Shown here: positions 6,658 through 12,844 of the stretch, piece after piece
Layout of the letters: each line of letters begins with the position of its first letter
How positions within the stretch are numbered: position 1 is the first letter of the stretch
Assembly: GCA_009778255.1 (NCBI GenBank)
Contig: WRKD01000175.1
Location: forward strand, 1-12,844
DNA length: 12,844 nt
From: Bacillota bacterium
Lineage (GTDB): Bacteria > Bacillota > Dehalobacteriia > UBA4068
Direction: 5' to 3'
Notes under the pieces: model-generated
Database searches by the model: none
Seen by the model: only the letters and a program-made list of their open reading frames with translations
Told to the model about the DNA's origin: nothing
Program-made: the position numbers and the translations under genes

Positions 6658-6700
6658 CTTAGGAAGCGCCGGCGCCAAAGATTTTTGAGCACTTCCTAAG
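6658..6700 (-). repeat. Inverted repeat / hairpin at the murB-ftsQ junction
   Basis: CTTAGGAAG (6658-6666) and CTTCCTAAG (6692-6700) are perfect 9-bp complements. In the minus-strand RNA the stem extends to 13 pairs with two G-U pairs, closing a 17-base loop. It covers the murB TAG stop and ends five bases before the GGGAG ribosome site of ftsQ. No T-tract follows, so it is not a terminator. A role in mRNA processing or in limiting ftsQ translation is inference. Confidence 0.6.
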
Positions 6701-7610
6701 CAAATTCGCCAACCATCCTTACTTCCGTTTCTAACATTATACCGGAATAGTCATATACACGCTCTTTAACCGCAAAAATAAGTTCTTTTACATCTTTAGC
6801 CCGGGCGCCGCCCAGGTTAATAATAAAGTTGCCATGTTTTTTTGAAACAGCCGCGCCCCCTATTTGCAAACCGCGTATATTAGCCAATTCAATTAAGCGT
6901 CCGGCATGATCGTTTGCAGGATTACGGAATACGCTACCGCAGGAAGGAAATTCCAAAGGCTGATTTAAAGTACGTAAACGCAATAAGCGCTGTATTTCAT
7001 CCATGCTATGTTCCCGCAAACCATGGTTAAGGGTTAAATACACATTGCATACCACAGCATCTATCTCAAATAAGCTGCTATTTCTATAGTCAAAGCTAAT
7101 TTCCTTAGCATCTAAAATCCGGCTTAGCCCGTTATACTCCATCACCTCGATTTTTGTCACAAATTCACCCACAGCTTTGCTATAAGCACCCGCATTCATA
7201 CGTACCGCCCCGCCCAAGCTTCCCGGTATACCAGCCGCAAACTCCAGCCCACATAGGCTGCGTTCTGCTGCCTCCAAAGCTAATTCGGGCAGCATTTTTC
7301 CGGCGCCGGCTTTAACGCTTTGCTTGCTCCATTCGCAAAAAGAAAAATTCTCGCCCATATGTATTACTACGCCGCGTATACCTTTATCGCCAACCAATAT
7401 ATTAGACCCATGGCCTATCACCATCCACGGTATATTATCTGTGCTAAACAGTTTTAATAAAGCAGATAATTCTTCTTCATTTACCGGACAAGCTATAAAA
7501 TCGGCGCGCCCGCCTATTTTATATGTAGTATACTTTTGCATCGGCACATCTGTTTGCACCGGTATACTGAGTATGGAATTCATAGCTTTCTGCCACCGTG
7601 CTTTACTCAC
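6696..7610 (-). CDS. murB: MurB, UDP-N-acetylenolpyruvoylglucosamine reductase (FAD)
   Basis: FAD enzyme that reduces enolpyruvyl-UDP-GlcNAc to UDP-MurNAc with NADPH. The 304 residues match the shorter type II MurB of Gram-positive bacteria. FAD-binding segments are TTYKIGGRADF (28-38) and IGHGSNILVGDKGIRG (65-80). AGIPGSLGGAVRMNAGAYS follows, then DYRNSSLF with a conserved Arg. The proton-donor Ser lies in PSCGSVFRNP (Ser226), and the C-terminal Glu in MLETEVRMVG. The start is GTG at 7608-7610, seven bases behind a perfect AGGAGG (7618-7623). That site is itself written within the last murC codons (NEEERR), so the GTGA overlap couples murB to murC. murB would act before murC in the pathway, although it follows it in the operon. 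Confidence 0.97.
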   Translation of the reverse strand: MSKARWQKAMNSILSIPVQTDVPMQKYTTYKIGGRADFIACPVNEEELSALLKLFSTDNIPWMVIGHGSNILVGDKGIRGVVIHMGENFSFCEWSKQSVKAGAGKMLPELALEAAERSLCGLEFAAGIPGSLGGAVRMNAGAYSKAVGEFVTKIEVMEYNGLSRILDAKEISFDYRNSSLFEIDAVVCNVYLTLNHGLREHSMDEIQRLLRLRTLNQPLEFPSCGSVFRNPANDHAGRLIELANIRGLQIGGAAVSKKHGNFIINLGGARAKDVKELIFAVKERVYDYSGIMLETEVRMVGEFA

Positions 7611-8983
7611 CGTCTTTCCTCCTCATTTTGGTTTAAAAAAGATTCCCCCACCGCGCGAATATTACCTGCCCCCATAATCAAAAGTAAATCGCCCGCTCTT
7701 ATCACTTCATTGAGCTTTGTCAATGTTTGCCTCTCATTTTCCGTATAAAAAATACCATAAAAGCCCAAGCGCAAGGCTTCCTCAACAATAGCTTTAGCCG
7801 AAACACCGGGTATGGGTTGTTCGAATGCCGGGTAAATTTCCTGAACCACTACTGTATCGGCTAAGATTAAAGCTTTAGCGAATTCCGCATACATAATTTT
7901 GGTACGGCTATAACGATGCGGCTGAAAGACGACAATAATACGACGCGTCCTATCCATAGCCCGAGCTGCGCGAATAGTCGCAAAAAGCTCGGTAGGATGA
8001 TGCGCATAATCATCAATTACCGTTACTCCTTGCCTTTGTCCTAAAACCTCGAAGCGCCTTCCGGCGCTGTGAAATTGAGCTAAAGCTCGCGCAATAGCGT
8101 TAAAATCTAAACCTAATTCCCGCCCCACTGCCAGGGCTGCCAGGGCATTCGTCACATTATGCTCACCCGGAACCGTAAGGCTCAGCCGCCCCAAAAAAAC
8201 ACCGTTTTCATATACATCAGCCTTAGCGCCCGCCGGGCTGTTACTGATGGCATTAGCCGCATAGCGAGCCGGCGCCGTCAAGCCATAGGTAATATAATTC
8301 CCACACACATCACACATAAGCTCGCGAATCTGCGGGCAATCTACACAAACCACCGCAAAACCGTGAGGCGGCAATTGTTGCAAGTATTGGGAAAAAGCCC
8401 GTTTAATATGATCAAGATCCGTATAATAATCCAAATGATCACTTTCGATATTTGTTACCACTCCAATTTCCGGTTTTAACATAAGAAAGGTGCCGTCGCT
8501 TTCATCCGCTTCCGCTACTAAAAAAGCGCCGACGCCGGCTTTGGCATTGCCGCCCAGCGAAGATAACATGCCGCCGATAATAACAGTAGGCTGACAACCG
8601 CATAGTTCCAACACTGTAGCGATCATCGCGCTGACCGTGGTTTTGCCATGAGAACCGGCTACGCCGATACCGCGTTTGCAACCAATAAGATACGCCAGCA
8701 TCTGCGCTCTTTTATATACGGTAAGAGAACGCCGCCGCGCTTCGATCATTTCTACATTATCTTCTCCAATTGCAGAAGAATAAACTACAGCCTGTACATC
8801 GGGGCTGATATTCTGCGGCGCGTGATTATAGTAAATACGCGCACCCTCTGCTGCCAAAGAAAGTGTTAAATGGTTCTCGTTGATGTCGGAACCGCTTATA
8901 CTAAAACCCTGCCCCAACATTATTTTGGCAATGGCGCTCATACCAATGCCGCCAATACCAATAAAATGCAGATACTTTTCCAT
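7607..8983 (-). CDS. murC: MurC, UDP-N-acetylmuramate:L-alanine ligase
   Basis: Cytoplasmic ligase that adds the first peptide residue, L-alanine, to UDP-MurNAc using ATP. The N-terminus HFIGIGGIGMSAIA is the MurC Rossmann motif, and the P-loop is AGSHGKTT (about 109-116 from the chosen start). EADESDGTFL and TNIESDHLDYY follow in the central domain, and IDDYAHHPTE begins the C-terminal domain, all typical of MurC. Two ATG starts are possible, at 8995 (462 residues, adding WWN) and 8983 (458 residues). I chose 8983 because the family usually begins a few residues before the Rossmann motif and a GGTGG tract precedes it, though at a short spacing. The site before 8995 is poorer still. The stop overlaps the murB start as GTGA. 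Confidence 0.97.
   Translation of the reverse strand: MEKYLHFIGIGGIGMSAIAKIMLGQGFSISGSDINENHLTLSLAAEGARIYYNHAPQNISPDVQAVVYSSAIGEDNVEMIEARRRSLTVYKRAQMLAYLIGCKRGIGVAGSHGKTTVSAMIATVLELCGCQPTVIIGGMLSSLGGNAKAGVGAFLVAEADESDGTFLMLKPEIGVVTNIESDHLDYYTDLDHIKRAFSQYLQQLPPHGFAVVCVDCPQIRELMCDVCGNYITYGLTAPARYAANAISNSPAGAKADVYENGVFLGRLSLTVPGEHNVTNALAALAVGRELGLDFNAIARALAQFHSAGRRFEVLGQRQGVTVIDDYAHHPTELFATIRAARAMDRTRRIIVVFQPHRYSRTKIMYAEFAKALILADTVVVQEIYPAFEQPIPGVSAKAIVEEALRLGFYGIFYTENERQTLTKLNEVIRAGDLLLIMGAGNIRAVGESFLNQNEEERR
7618..7623 (-). promoter_or_regulatory. Ribosome binding site for murB
   Basis: A perfect AGGAGG lies seven bases before the GTG start of murB and inside the 3' end of murC, where it encodes part of the terminal EEERR. 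It fixes GTG as the murB start. Confidence 0.85.
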
Positions 8984-9041
8984 ATTCCACCACATAAAAC
9001 ATATATTCTTTTAATACTTAAAAAAACATTTGCCTACTTCA

Positions 9042-10199
9042 TTATTCATAATTATAGCCGCGTATTTGTCCATACACTGCATCTATCAGGCTTTCTATTG
9101 CATTTGGCTTTGCTAAAGATAGGGCGGCTTCGCTCATCATTTGCCTTTCTTCCACATTATCCAGTAATTCAATAATTTGTATAACCAAGGAATCTGCCGA
9201 TAATTGAGCATCTGAAAGCATACGCGCCGCTTTTTTTTCTACAAATGATTTGGCATTTAGTGTTTGATGATCATTTGCCGCATAGGGATACGGAATAAGT
9301 ATGGTTGGCAAGCCGGTTATAGCCGCCTCTGCCAGAAAAGAGGCCCCGGCCCGCGCTACCGCTAAATCTGCTAAAGCCAGCGCATATTGCATTTCTTCTA
9401 AATACGGCAAGATATACAGATTTTCCTGCTTTAATCCGGCTGCAGCATTCAGACAATTATTATAATGAGCTTCCCCGGTTAAATGTATAATGCGCAAACC
9501 GGCACTTAATAATTGGGCATAGCAACCGCACACAGCCTCGTTTAAGCGTTTTGCTCCTTGAGAACCGCCGGTGACCAAAAGCGTGGGCATATTTTTTTCT
9601 TTAATTCCAAAGAATTCATAAGCCTCTTGTCGGCCGGTATTCATTATTTCTTGGCGCACCGGCATGCCACTGACAATTAGATGAGCACGGGCGGGAAAAA
9701 AAGGGCGGGCTGCGGCAAAAGAAAGACAAATTACATCTACCTTGCCTGCCAAATACCGGTTAGCCCAACCGGGATACACATTTTGCTCATGTAATAATGT
9801 AGGAATATGTAAAGAAACAGCCGCCCGTAAGCTAGGGGCCATAGCATAACCGCCCGTACCAATTACTGCCTGCGGCGCAAAATGGCTAAGGATCTTTTTT
9901 GCTTCATATACGCCGCTAAGGTTCACCAAAATATCGAGTATTATACGCGGAAAGCGTCGGGAGAGTCCGGCAGCAGCAACACCGCAATAATCTAAGCCTG
10001 CGGCAAGCGCCAAGGTTTGCTCTTTTGCAAAAGCGCCATTATGCCCTTTTTTTCCTCCCATATAAAGTATCTCTGCCTGACAATGCTCCCGCAAGGCGCA
10101 GGCAATAGCTAAAGCCGGATAAATATGCCCGCCTGTACCCCCGCCAGATACAACTATCCGTAAGGGCTTTTCTAAGTCATCTGCTATTCTTCTCTTCAG
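9042..10199 (-). CDS. murG: MurG, lipid I GlcNAc transferase, with a non-standard start codon
   Basis: Peripheral membrane GT28 glycosyltransferase that adds GlcNAc from UDP-GlcNAc to lipid I, giving lipid II. Signature segments are SGGGTGGHIYPALAIA at the N-terminus, GTGGYAMAPSLRAA, LLVTGGSQGAKRLNE, and the donor-site stretch ARAGASFLAEA followed by LIPYPYAANDHQ. The glycine-rich loop is encoded around 10095-10148, so translation must begin upstream of it. In this frame, between the stop at 10218-10220 and the loop, there is no ATG, GTG or TTG. The best candidate is CTG at 10197-10199, eight bases after GGGGAG (10208-10213); ATT at 10200-10202 is the alternative. From CTG the protein has 385 residues, slightly longer than usual (about 355-365). 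An in-frame TTG at 10094 would delete the catalytic loop. A one-base assembly error could also explain this. Family certain, start uncertain. Confidence 0.94.
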   Translation of the reverse strand: MKRRIADDLEKPLRIVVSGGGTGGHIYPALAIACALREHCQAEILYMGGKKGHNGAFAKEQTLALAAGLDYCGVAAAGLSRRFPRIILDILVNLSGVYEAKKILSHFAPQAVIGTGGYAMAPSLRAAVSLHIPTLLHEQNVYPGWANRYLAGKVDVICLSFAAARPFFPARAHLIVSGMPVRQEIMNTGRQEAYEFFGIKEKNMPTLLVTGGSQGAKRLNEAVCGCYAQLLSAGLRIIHLTGEAHYNNCLNAAAGLKQENLYILPYLEEMQYALALADLAVARAGASFLAEAAITGLPTILIPYPYAANDHQTLNAKSFVEKKAARMLSDAQLSADSLVIQIIELLDNVEERQMMSEAALSLAKPNAIESLIDAVYGQIRGYNYE

Positions 10200-10207
10200 A
10201 ATAAAAA

Positions 10208-10213
10208 CTCCCC
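10208..10213 (-). promoter_or_regulatory. Ribosome binding site deciding the murG start
   Basis: GGGGAG on the minus strand is the only purine-rich Shine-Dalgarno-like site between ftsW and the murG glycine-rich loop. It lies eight bases before an in-frame CTG and five before an in-frame ATT. Its position argues for initiation at one of these rather than further inside the gene. Confidence 0.55.
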
Positions 10214-10255
10214 ATACTTAATTCTTTTTTCAATATCTTAAAATATCTCAAACAT

Positions 10256-11359
10256 TCAACACTTTTTTAAGCGAGAAATATTCAATAGCAATCCCGCTGC
10301 TATAAGCGATACCACTAAGGAAGAGCCGCCATAGCTAATAAAAGGCAAAGTAACTCCGGTAACCGGCAGCAAACCGGTTACCACGCCAATATTTATCAGA
10401 ATTTGTACGCCTAAAGAAGAGGTCAGCCCCAAAGCCAGCAAACTAGCAAAAGTATCTTTGGTATGCACGGCTGCCGATAATCCGCGCCACAACAACAATA
10501 CAAACAATAAAATAACAAAAAGAGCGCCAATAAAGCCCAGTTCTTCTCCTAATACAGAAAATATGAAATCATTATGGCGCTCCGGTAAATAATACCATTT
10601 AGAACCACCCGCGCCCAAACCTACGCCAAATAAGCCGCCATTGCCCAAAGCTAATAAAGATTGTACCATCTGCAGCCCGCTATTGGCGGAATCGCTCCAG
10701 GGATCTAGCCAAGAATAGAGGCGTGTTAAACGGAAAGGCTCTATAAGAATGGCTATAGCTCCCAAAGCGGAGCCAAGCCCCAATGTTCCCAGAAGATAAA
10801 TGCCGCGTATGCCGGCGCAGAACATCATAATTAAACCGGCGCAGGCTACAACTACACCGGAGGAAAGATCGCGTTGCGCTACTATTAGTATACTAGGTAA
10901 ACCCACTCCAATCAAGGCAGGTATAAAAGTTTTTTTAAATTCGCGAATACGCGGCAGATTATCGCTTAAAAACTTAGCCATAAATAATGGCACAGCCAGC
11001 TTACATAGTTCTGAAGGCTGAAAACCATAACTGCCCCAGCGCATATAACGCAAGGTATTTCCTATTATGGGAATATTGGCGCTAGTTACCATAAAAAGCA
11101 GTAAACCTAAAACCACCAAAGAAAGCGGCCAAACCAGCCAGCGTAAAAAACGAATATGCAAGTGATAGACAAATACCAGGCCGGCTAAACCAAGAGCAGC
11201 AGCTATACCTTGAGTGCGTAAATAATAAAAAGCATCGTCGAACTCATACGCCGCCACATACATACTAGAGCTGAATACCATGATCAGCCCTATGGCTAAA
11301 AGCCCTAATGTTGCCAGCAGTATCCACCAATCGGGATTTGTTTTGTTCTTCTTGCTCAT
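10256..11359 (-). CDS. ftsW: FtsW, SEDS-family septal peptidoglycan glycosyltransferase
   Basis: Polytopic membrane protein of 367 residues with about ten hydrophobic segments. It polymerises lipid II at the division site together with a class B PBP. SEDS hallmarks are visible: QPSELCKLAVPLFMAKFL in the middle, QRDLSSG corresponding to the (Q/E)xDLG(T/S) region with the catalytic-type Asp, PERHNDFIFSVLGEELGF in the last large loop, and GVTLPFISYGGSS near the C-terminus. The start ATG lies inside the murD stop (ATGA), and a weak AAGGGA ribosome site sits nine bases upstream. FtsW rather than RodA or SpoVE is inferred from its place between murD and murG; SpoVE in spore-formers can occupy the same position, so the paralogue assignment is not certain. 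The C-terminal tail is very short (NISRLKKC). Confidence 0.93.
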   Translation of the reverse strand: MSKKNKTNPDWWILLATLGLLAIGLIMVFSSSMYVAAYEFDDAFYYLRTQGIAAALGLAGLVFVYHLHIRFLRWLVWPLSLVVLGLLLFMVTSANIPIIGNTLRYMRWGSYGFQPSELCKLAVPLFMAKFLSDNLPRIREFKKTFIPALIGVGLPSILIVAQRDLSSGVVVACAGLIMMFCAGIRGIYLLGTLGLGSALGAIAILIEPFRLTRLYSWLDPWSDSANSGLQMVQSLLALGNGGLFGVGLGAGGSKWYYLPERHNDFIFSVLGEELGFIGALFVILLFVLLLWRGLSAAVHTKDTFASLLALGLTSSLGVQILINIGVVTGLLPVTGVTLPFISYGGSSLVVSLIAAGLLLNISRLKKC

Positions 11360-12705
11360 AATGTATTTCCCTTAACCAATTCCTTGAAGCGGCGGCCGCG
11401 GGCTTCGAAGTTTTCAAACATATCCCAAGAAGCACAGGCTGGTGAAAGCAAAATAATATCGCCACAGCAGGCATGCTTATTAGCCAATAACACTGCTTTT
11501 TCAAAACTTTCCGCATAACTTATACACGTATAGCCTACAATTTGCGCTGCACTAAGCAGAGCTGGCGCCGTTTGCCCCAAAACTACCAAATGCCGTACAT
11601 GTTCCTTGATCAATTTCATCAAGGATAAAAAATCAGCTTTTTTATCATAACCACCGGCTATCAGAACCAATGGTTGCTCATAAGCTAATAGAGCTTTTTC
11701 CGTGGAATCGGGATTAGTTGCCTTAGAATCATTGATATACGTAACGCCGTCTTTTTCGCAGACGAATTCCAAACGATGTTCTACACCGGGAAAAGTTGAA
11801 AGCGCCTGGGCTGCCAGAGTAGAATCTATGCCCAAAGCCCAAGCAGCAGCTAAAGCAGCCATGGCGTTTTGCCAATTATGCCGCCCTTTAATGCAAATAT
11901 GATCTTGCGAAATAACAGGTATAGGCTGCTTATTATCGCATATATAGATTTGCCCTTCATGCATATACACGCCAGGGGCTACTTTTTGTTCTAAACTAAA
12001 ATATAATTTGTACGCCACAGTATCTTTAGCAAAAGAAGCTACCGAAGCATCGTCATAATTGAGCACAGCAAAATCATTTTCCTGCTGATTTCTAAATATC
12101 CTCGCCTTAACCGTTCTATAATTATCCATATTGCCATGACGATCCAGATGATCGGGGCTTAAGTTTAAGAAAAGCGCCCCCAGCGCATGAAAACACTCTG
12201 TATCTTCCAATTGAAAACTTGATATTTCCGCTACAATATAATCGTAATCTTCTTCAGTATGAGCTATTAGCGGATCGCCAATATTGCCTGCTATAAGCAC
12301 TTTAAGTCCTGCATGTTGCAAAATATAGCCTAATAGGGCTGTGGTCGTTGTTTTGCCATTGGTACCGGTTATGGCAATAAAAGGCGCTTTTGTATAAAGG
12401 TAAGCCAATTCCAGTTCGCCCCATATCGGAATACCTGCTAAACGCAATATCTGTATAAGCATTATATCTGGCGAAACACCGGGGCTTTTTATGCATAAAT
12501 GCCATGGTAAAGTACAAGGCACATACCGCTGAGCTATAAATTTTACGCCGCGTAAAAAAAGTGTTTGCGCTTCTTTGGGCAGTTCTTGTCGTTTTTTATT
12601 ATCGGCCAATGTTACAATAGCGCCGCGGGATAATAAAAACCTACAGGCTGCCAAACCGGAAATACCAGCCCCTATCACTATAACCTCTTTATCCCGCAAA
12701 TCCAT
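11356..12705 (-). CDS. murD: MurD, UDP-N-acetylmuramoyl-L-alanine:D-glutamate ligase
   Basis: Cytoplasmic ATP-dependent ligase that adds D-glutamate to UDP-MurNAc-L-Ala. The 449 residues match the usual family length. The N-terminal Rossmann-like domain opens with VIVIGAGISGLA (about 8-19). The Mur ligase P-loop is GTNGKTTT (114-121). The segment SPDHLDRHGNMDNYRTVKARIF contains the DHLDRH metal/substrate region and Lys200, the expected carbamylated lysine. The C-terminal domain has HRLE and YINDSKATNPDS (about 312-340), typical of MurD. The ATG start is preceded by a G-rich tract (GGCGGGGG) eight bases upstream, a weak ribosome binding site. The stop overlaps the ftsW start as ATGA, so the two are translationally coupled. 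Confidence 0.97.
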   Translation of the reverse strand: MDLRDKEVIVIGAGISGLAACRFLLSRGAIVTLADNKKRQELPKEAQTLFLRGVKFIAQRYVPCTLPWHLCIKSPGVSPDIMLIQILRLAGIPIWGELELAYLYTKAPFIAITGTNGKTTTTALLGYILQHAGLKVLIAGNIGDPLIAHTEEDYDYIVAEISSFQLEDTECFHALGALFLNLSPDHLDRHGNMDNYRTVKARIFRNQQENDFAVLNYDDASVASFAKDTVAYKLYFSLEQKVAPGVYMHEGQIYICDNKQPIPVISQDHICIKGRHNWQNAMAALAAAWALGIDSTLAAQALSTFPGVEHRLEFVCEKDGVTYINDSKATNPDSTEKALLAYEQPLVLIAGGYDKKADFLSLMKLIKEHVRHLVVLGQTAPALLSAAQIVGYTCISYAESFEKAVLLANKHACCGDIILLSPACASWDMFENFEARGRRFKELVKGNTL

Positions 12706-12759
12706 AACTTAAACCCCCGCCACACTCAATAAAAGACTAAAGCTTGCGGTTTTAAAAAT

Positions 12760-12844
12760 TTAAACCAGCGTAAAAATTACCGCAACTACCGTAAACAGTA
12801 TAGAGAGCAGCCAAAATCTCTTTACCGTAAGCCGTTCTCCCCAT
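12760..12844 (-). CDS. mraY: MraY C-terminal end (partial): phospho-N-acetylmuramoyl-pentapeptide transferase
   Basis: Only the last 27 codons and a TAA stop are inside the window; the rest lies beyond the right edge. The frame reads WGERLTVKRFWLLS followed by a hydrophobic run ILFTVVAVIFTLV. The family's C-terminus has a conserved segment of the form GW(S/K)E..VV.RFW followed by the last membrane helix, and this fits it in sequence and in distance from the stop. MraY is the integral membrane enzyme that moves phospho-MurNAc-pentapeptide from UDP to undecaprenyl phosphate, making lipid I, the substrate of MurG encoded downstream. Position directly before murD is the classic dcw order. The gap to murD is 54 bases. 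The identification rests on a short segment plus context, hence the moderate confidence. Confidence 0.85.
   Translation of the reverse strand, partial: WGERLTVKRFWLLSILFTVVAVIFTLV

Noticed and set aside
9042..10094. murG starting at the in-frame TTG at 10094 (350 residues)
   Set aside because: This would remove GGGTGGHIYPALA, the conserved N-terminal loop, which is encoded without interruption just upstream.
11265..11516. Minus-strand frame of 83 codons across the murD-ftsW junction
   Set aside because: It overlaps both real genes out of frame, and those genes have clear family motifs there.
1..12844. CRISPR arrays, tRNA or rRNA genes, intact transposases, toxin-antitoxin pairs
   Set aside because: I looked for regularly spaced repeats, cloverleaf-like segments and transposase or toxin motifs on both strands and saw none.

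Overview
The window carries a back-to-back set of minus-strand genes from a low-to-mid GC Firmicute (Bacillota). A canonical CodY, a bifunctional Rel and Gram-positive-style AGGAGG ribosome binding sites point there. A clostridial or Negativicutes-type lineage is my best guess, and the sequence alone does not settle it. No plus-strand protein gene is convincing.

Right to left, which is the direction of transcription, the window begins with the last 27 codons of mraY. Then come murD, ftsW, murG, murC, murB, ftsQ (divIB) and ftsZ. This is the 3' half of a dcw (division and cell wall) cluster. It takes UDP-MurNAc precursors to lipid II (murB, murC, murD, mraY, murG). It also supplies the septal glycosyltransferase FtsW, the divisome scaffold FtsQ and the ring protein FtsZ. 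The genes are tightly packed: murD/ftsW share ATGA and murC/murB share GTGA. No ftsA lies between ftsQ and ftsZ, where it is commonly found. murG has no ATG, GTG or TTG start upstream of its glycine-rich motif, so it probably starts at CTG (or ATT) behind a GGGGAG ribosome binding site.

A 280-base spacer after ftsZ holds a short hairpin, an 88-base imperfect inverted repeat that looks like a dispersed REP/MITE element, and a promoter-like region with several small palindromes. Three further genes follow: codY (GTP and branched-chain amino acid sensing regulator), rel ((p)ppGpp synthetase/hydrolase) and an ADP-ribosylglycohydrolase of the DraG family. A strong intrinsic-terminator-like hairpin lies directly ahead of rel, with no room for a separate promoter behind it. 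Rel makes ppGpp and thereby lowers GTP, and CodY reads GTP, so the pair forms a physically linked nutrient-sensing module next to the division genes. The ADP-ribosylglycohydrolase has no obvious established role in it.

The last 467 bases at the left edge hold no gene I can support. They contain a strong hairpin with a T-rich tail on the plus strand, an 11-bp direct repeat pair about 360 bases apart, and a short open stretch that may be decayed coding sequence.
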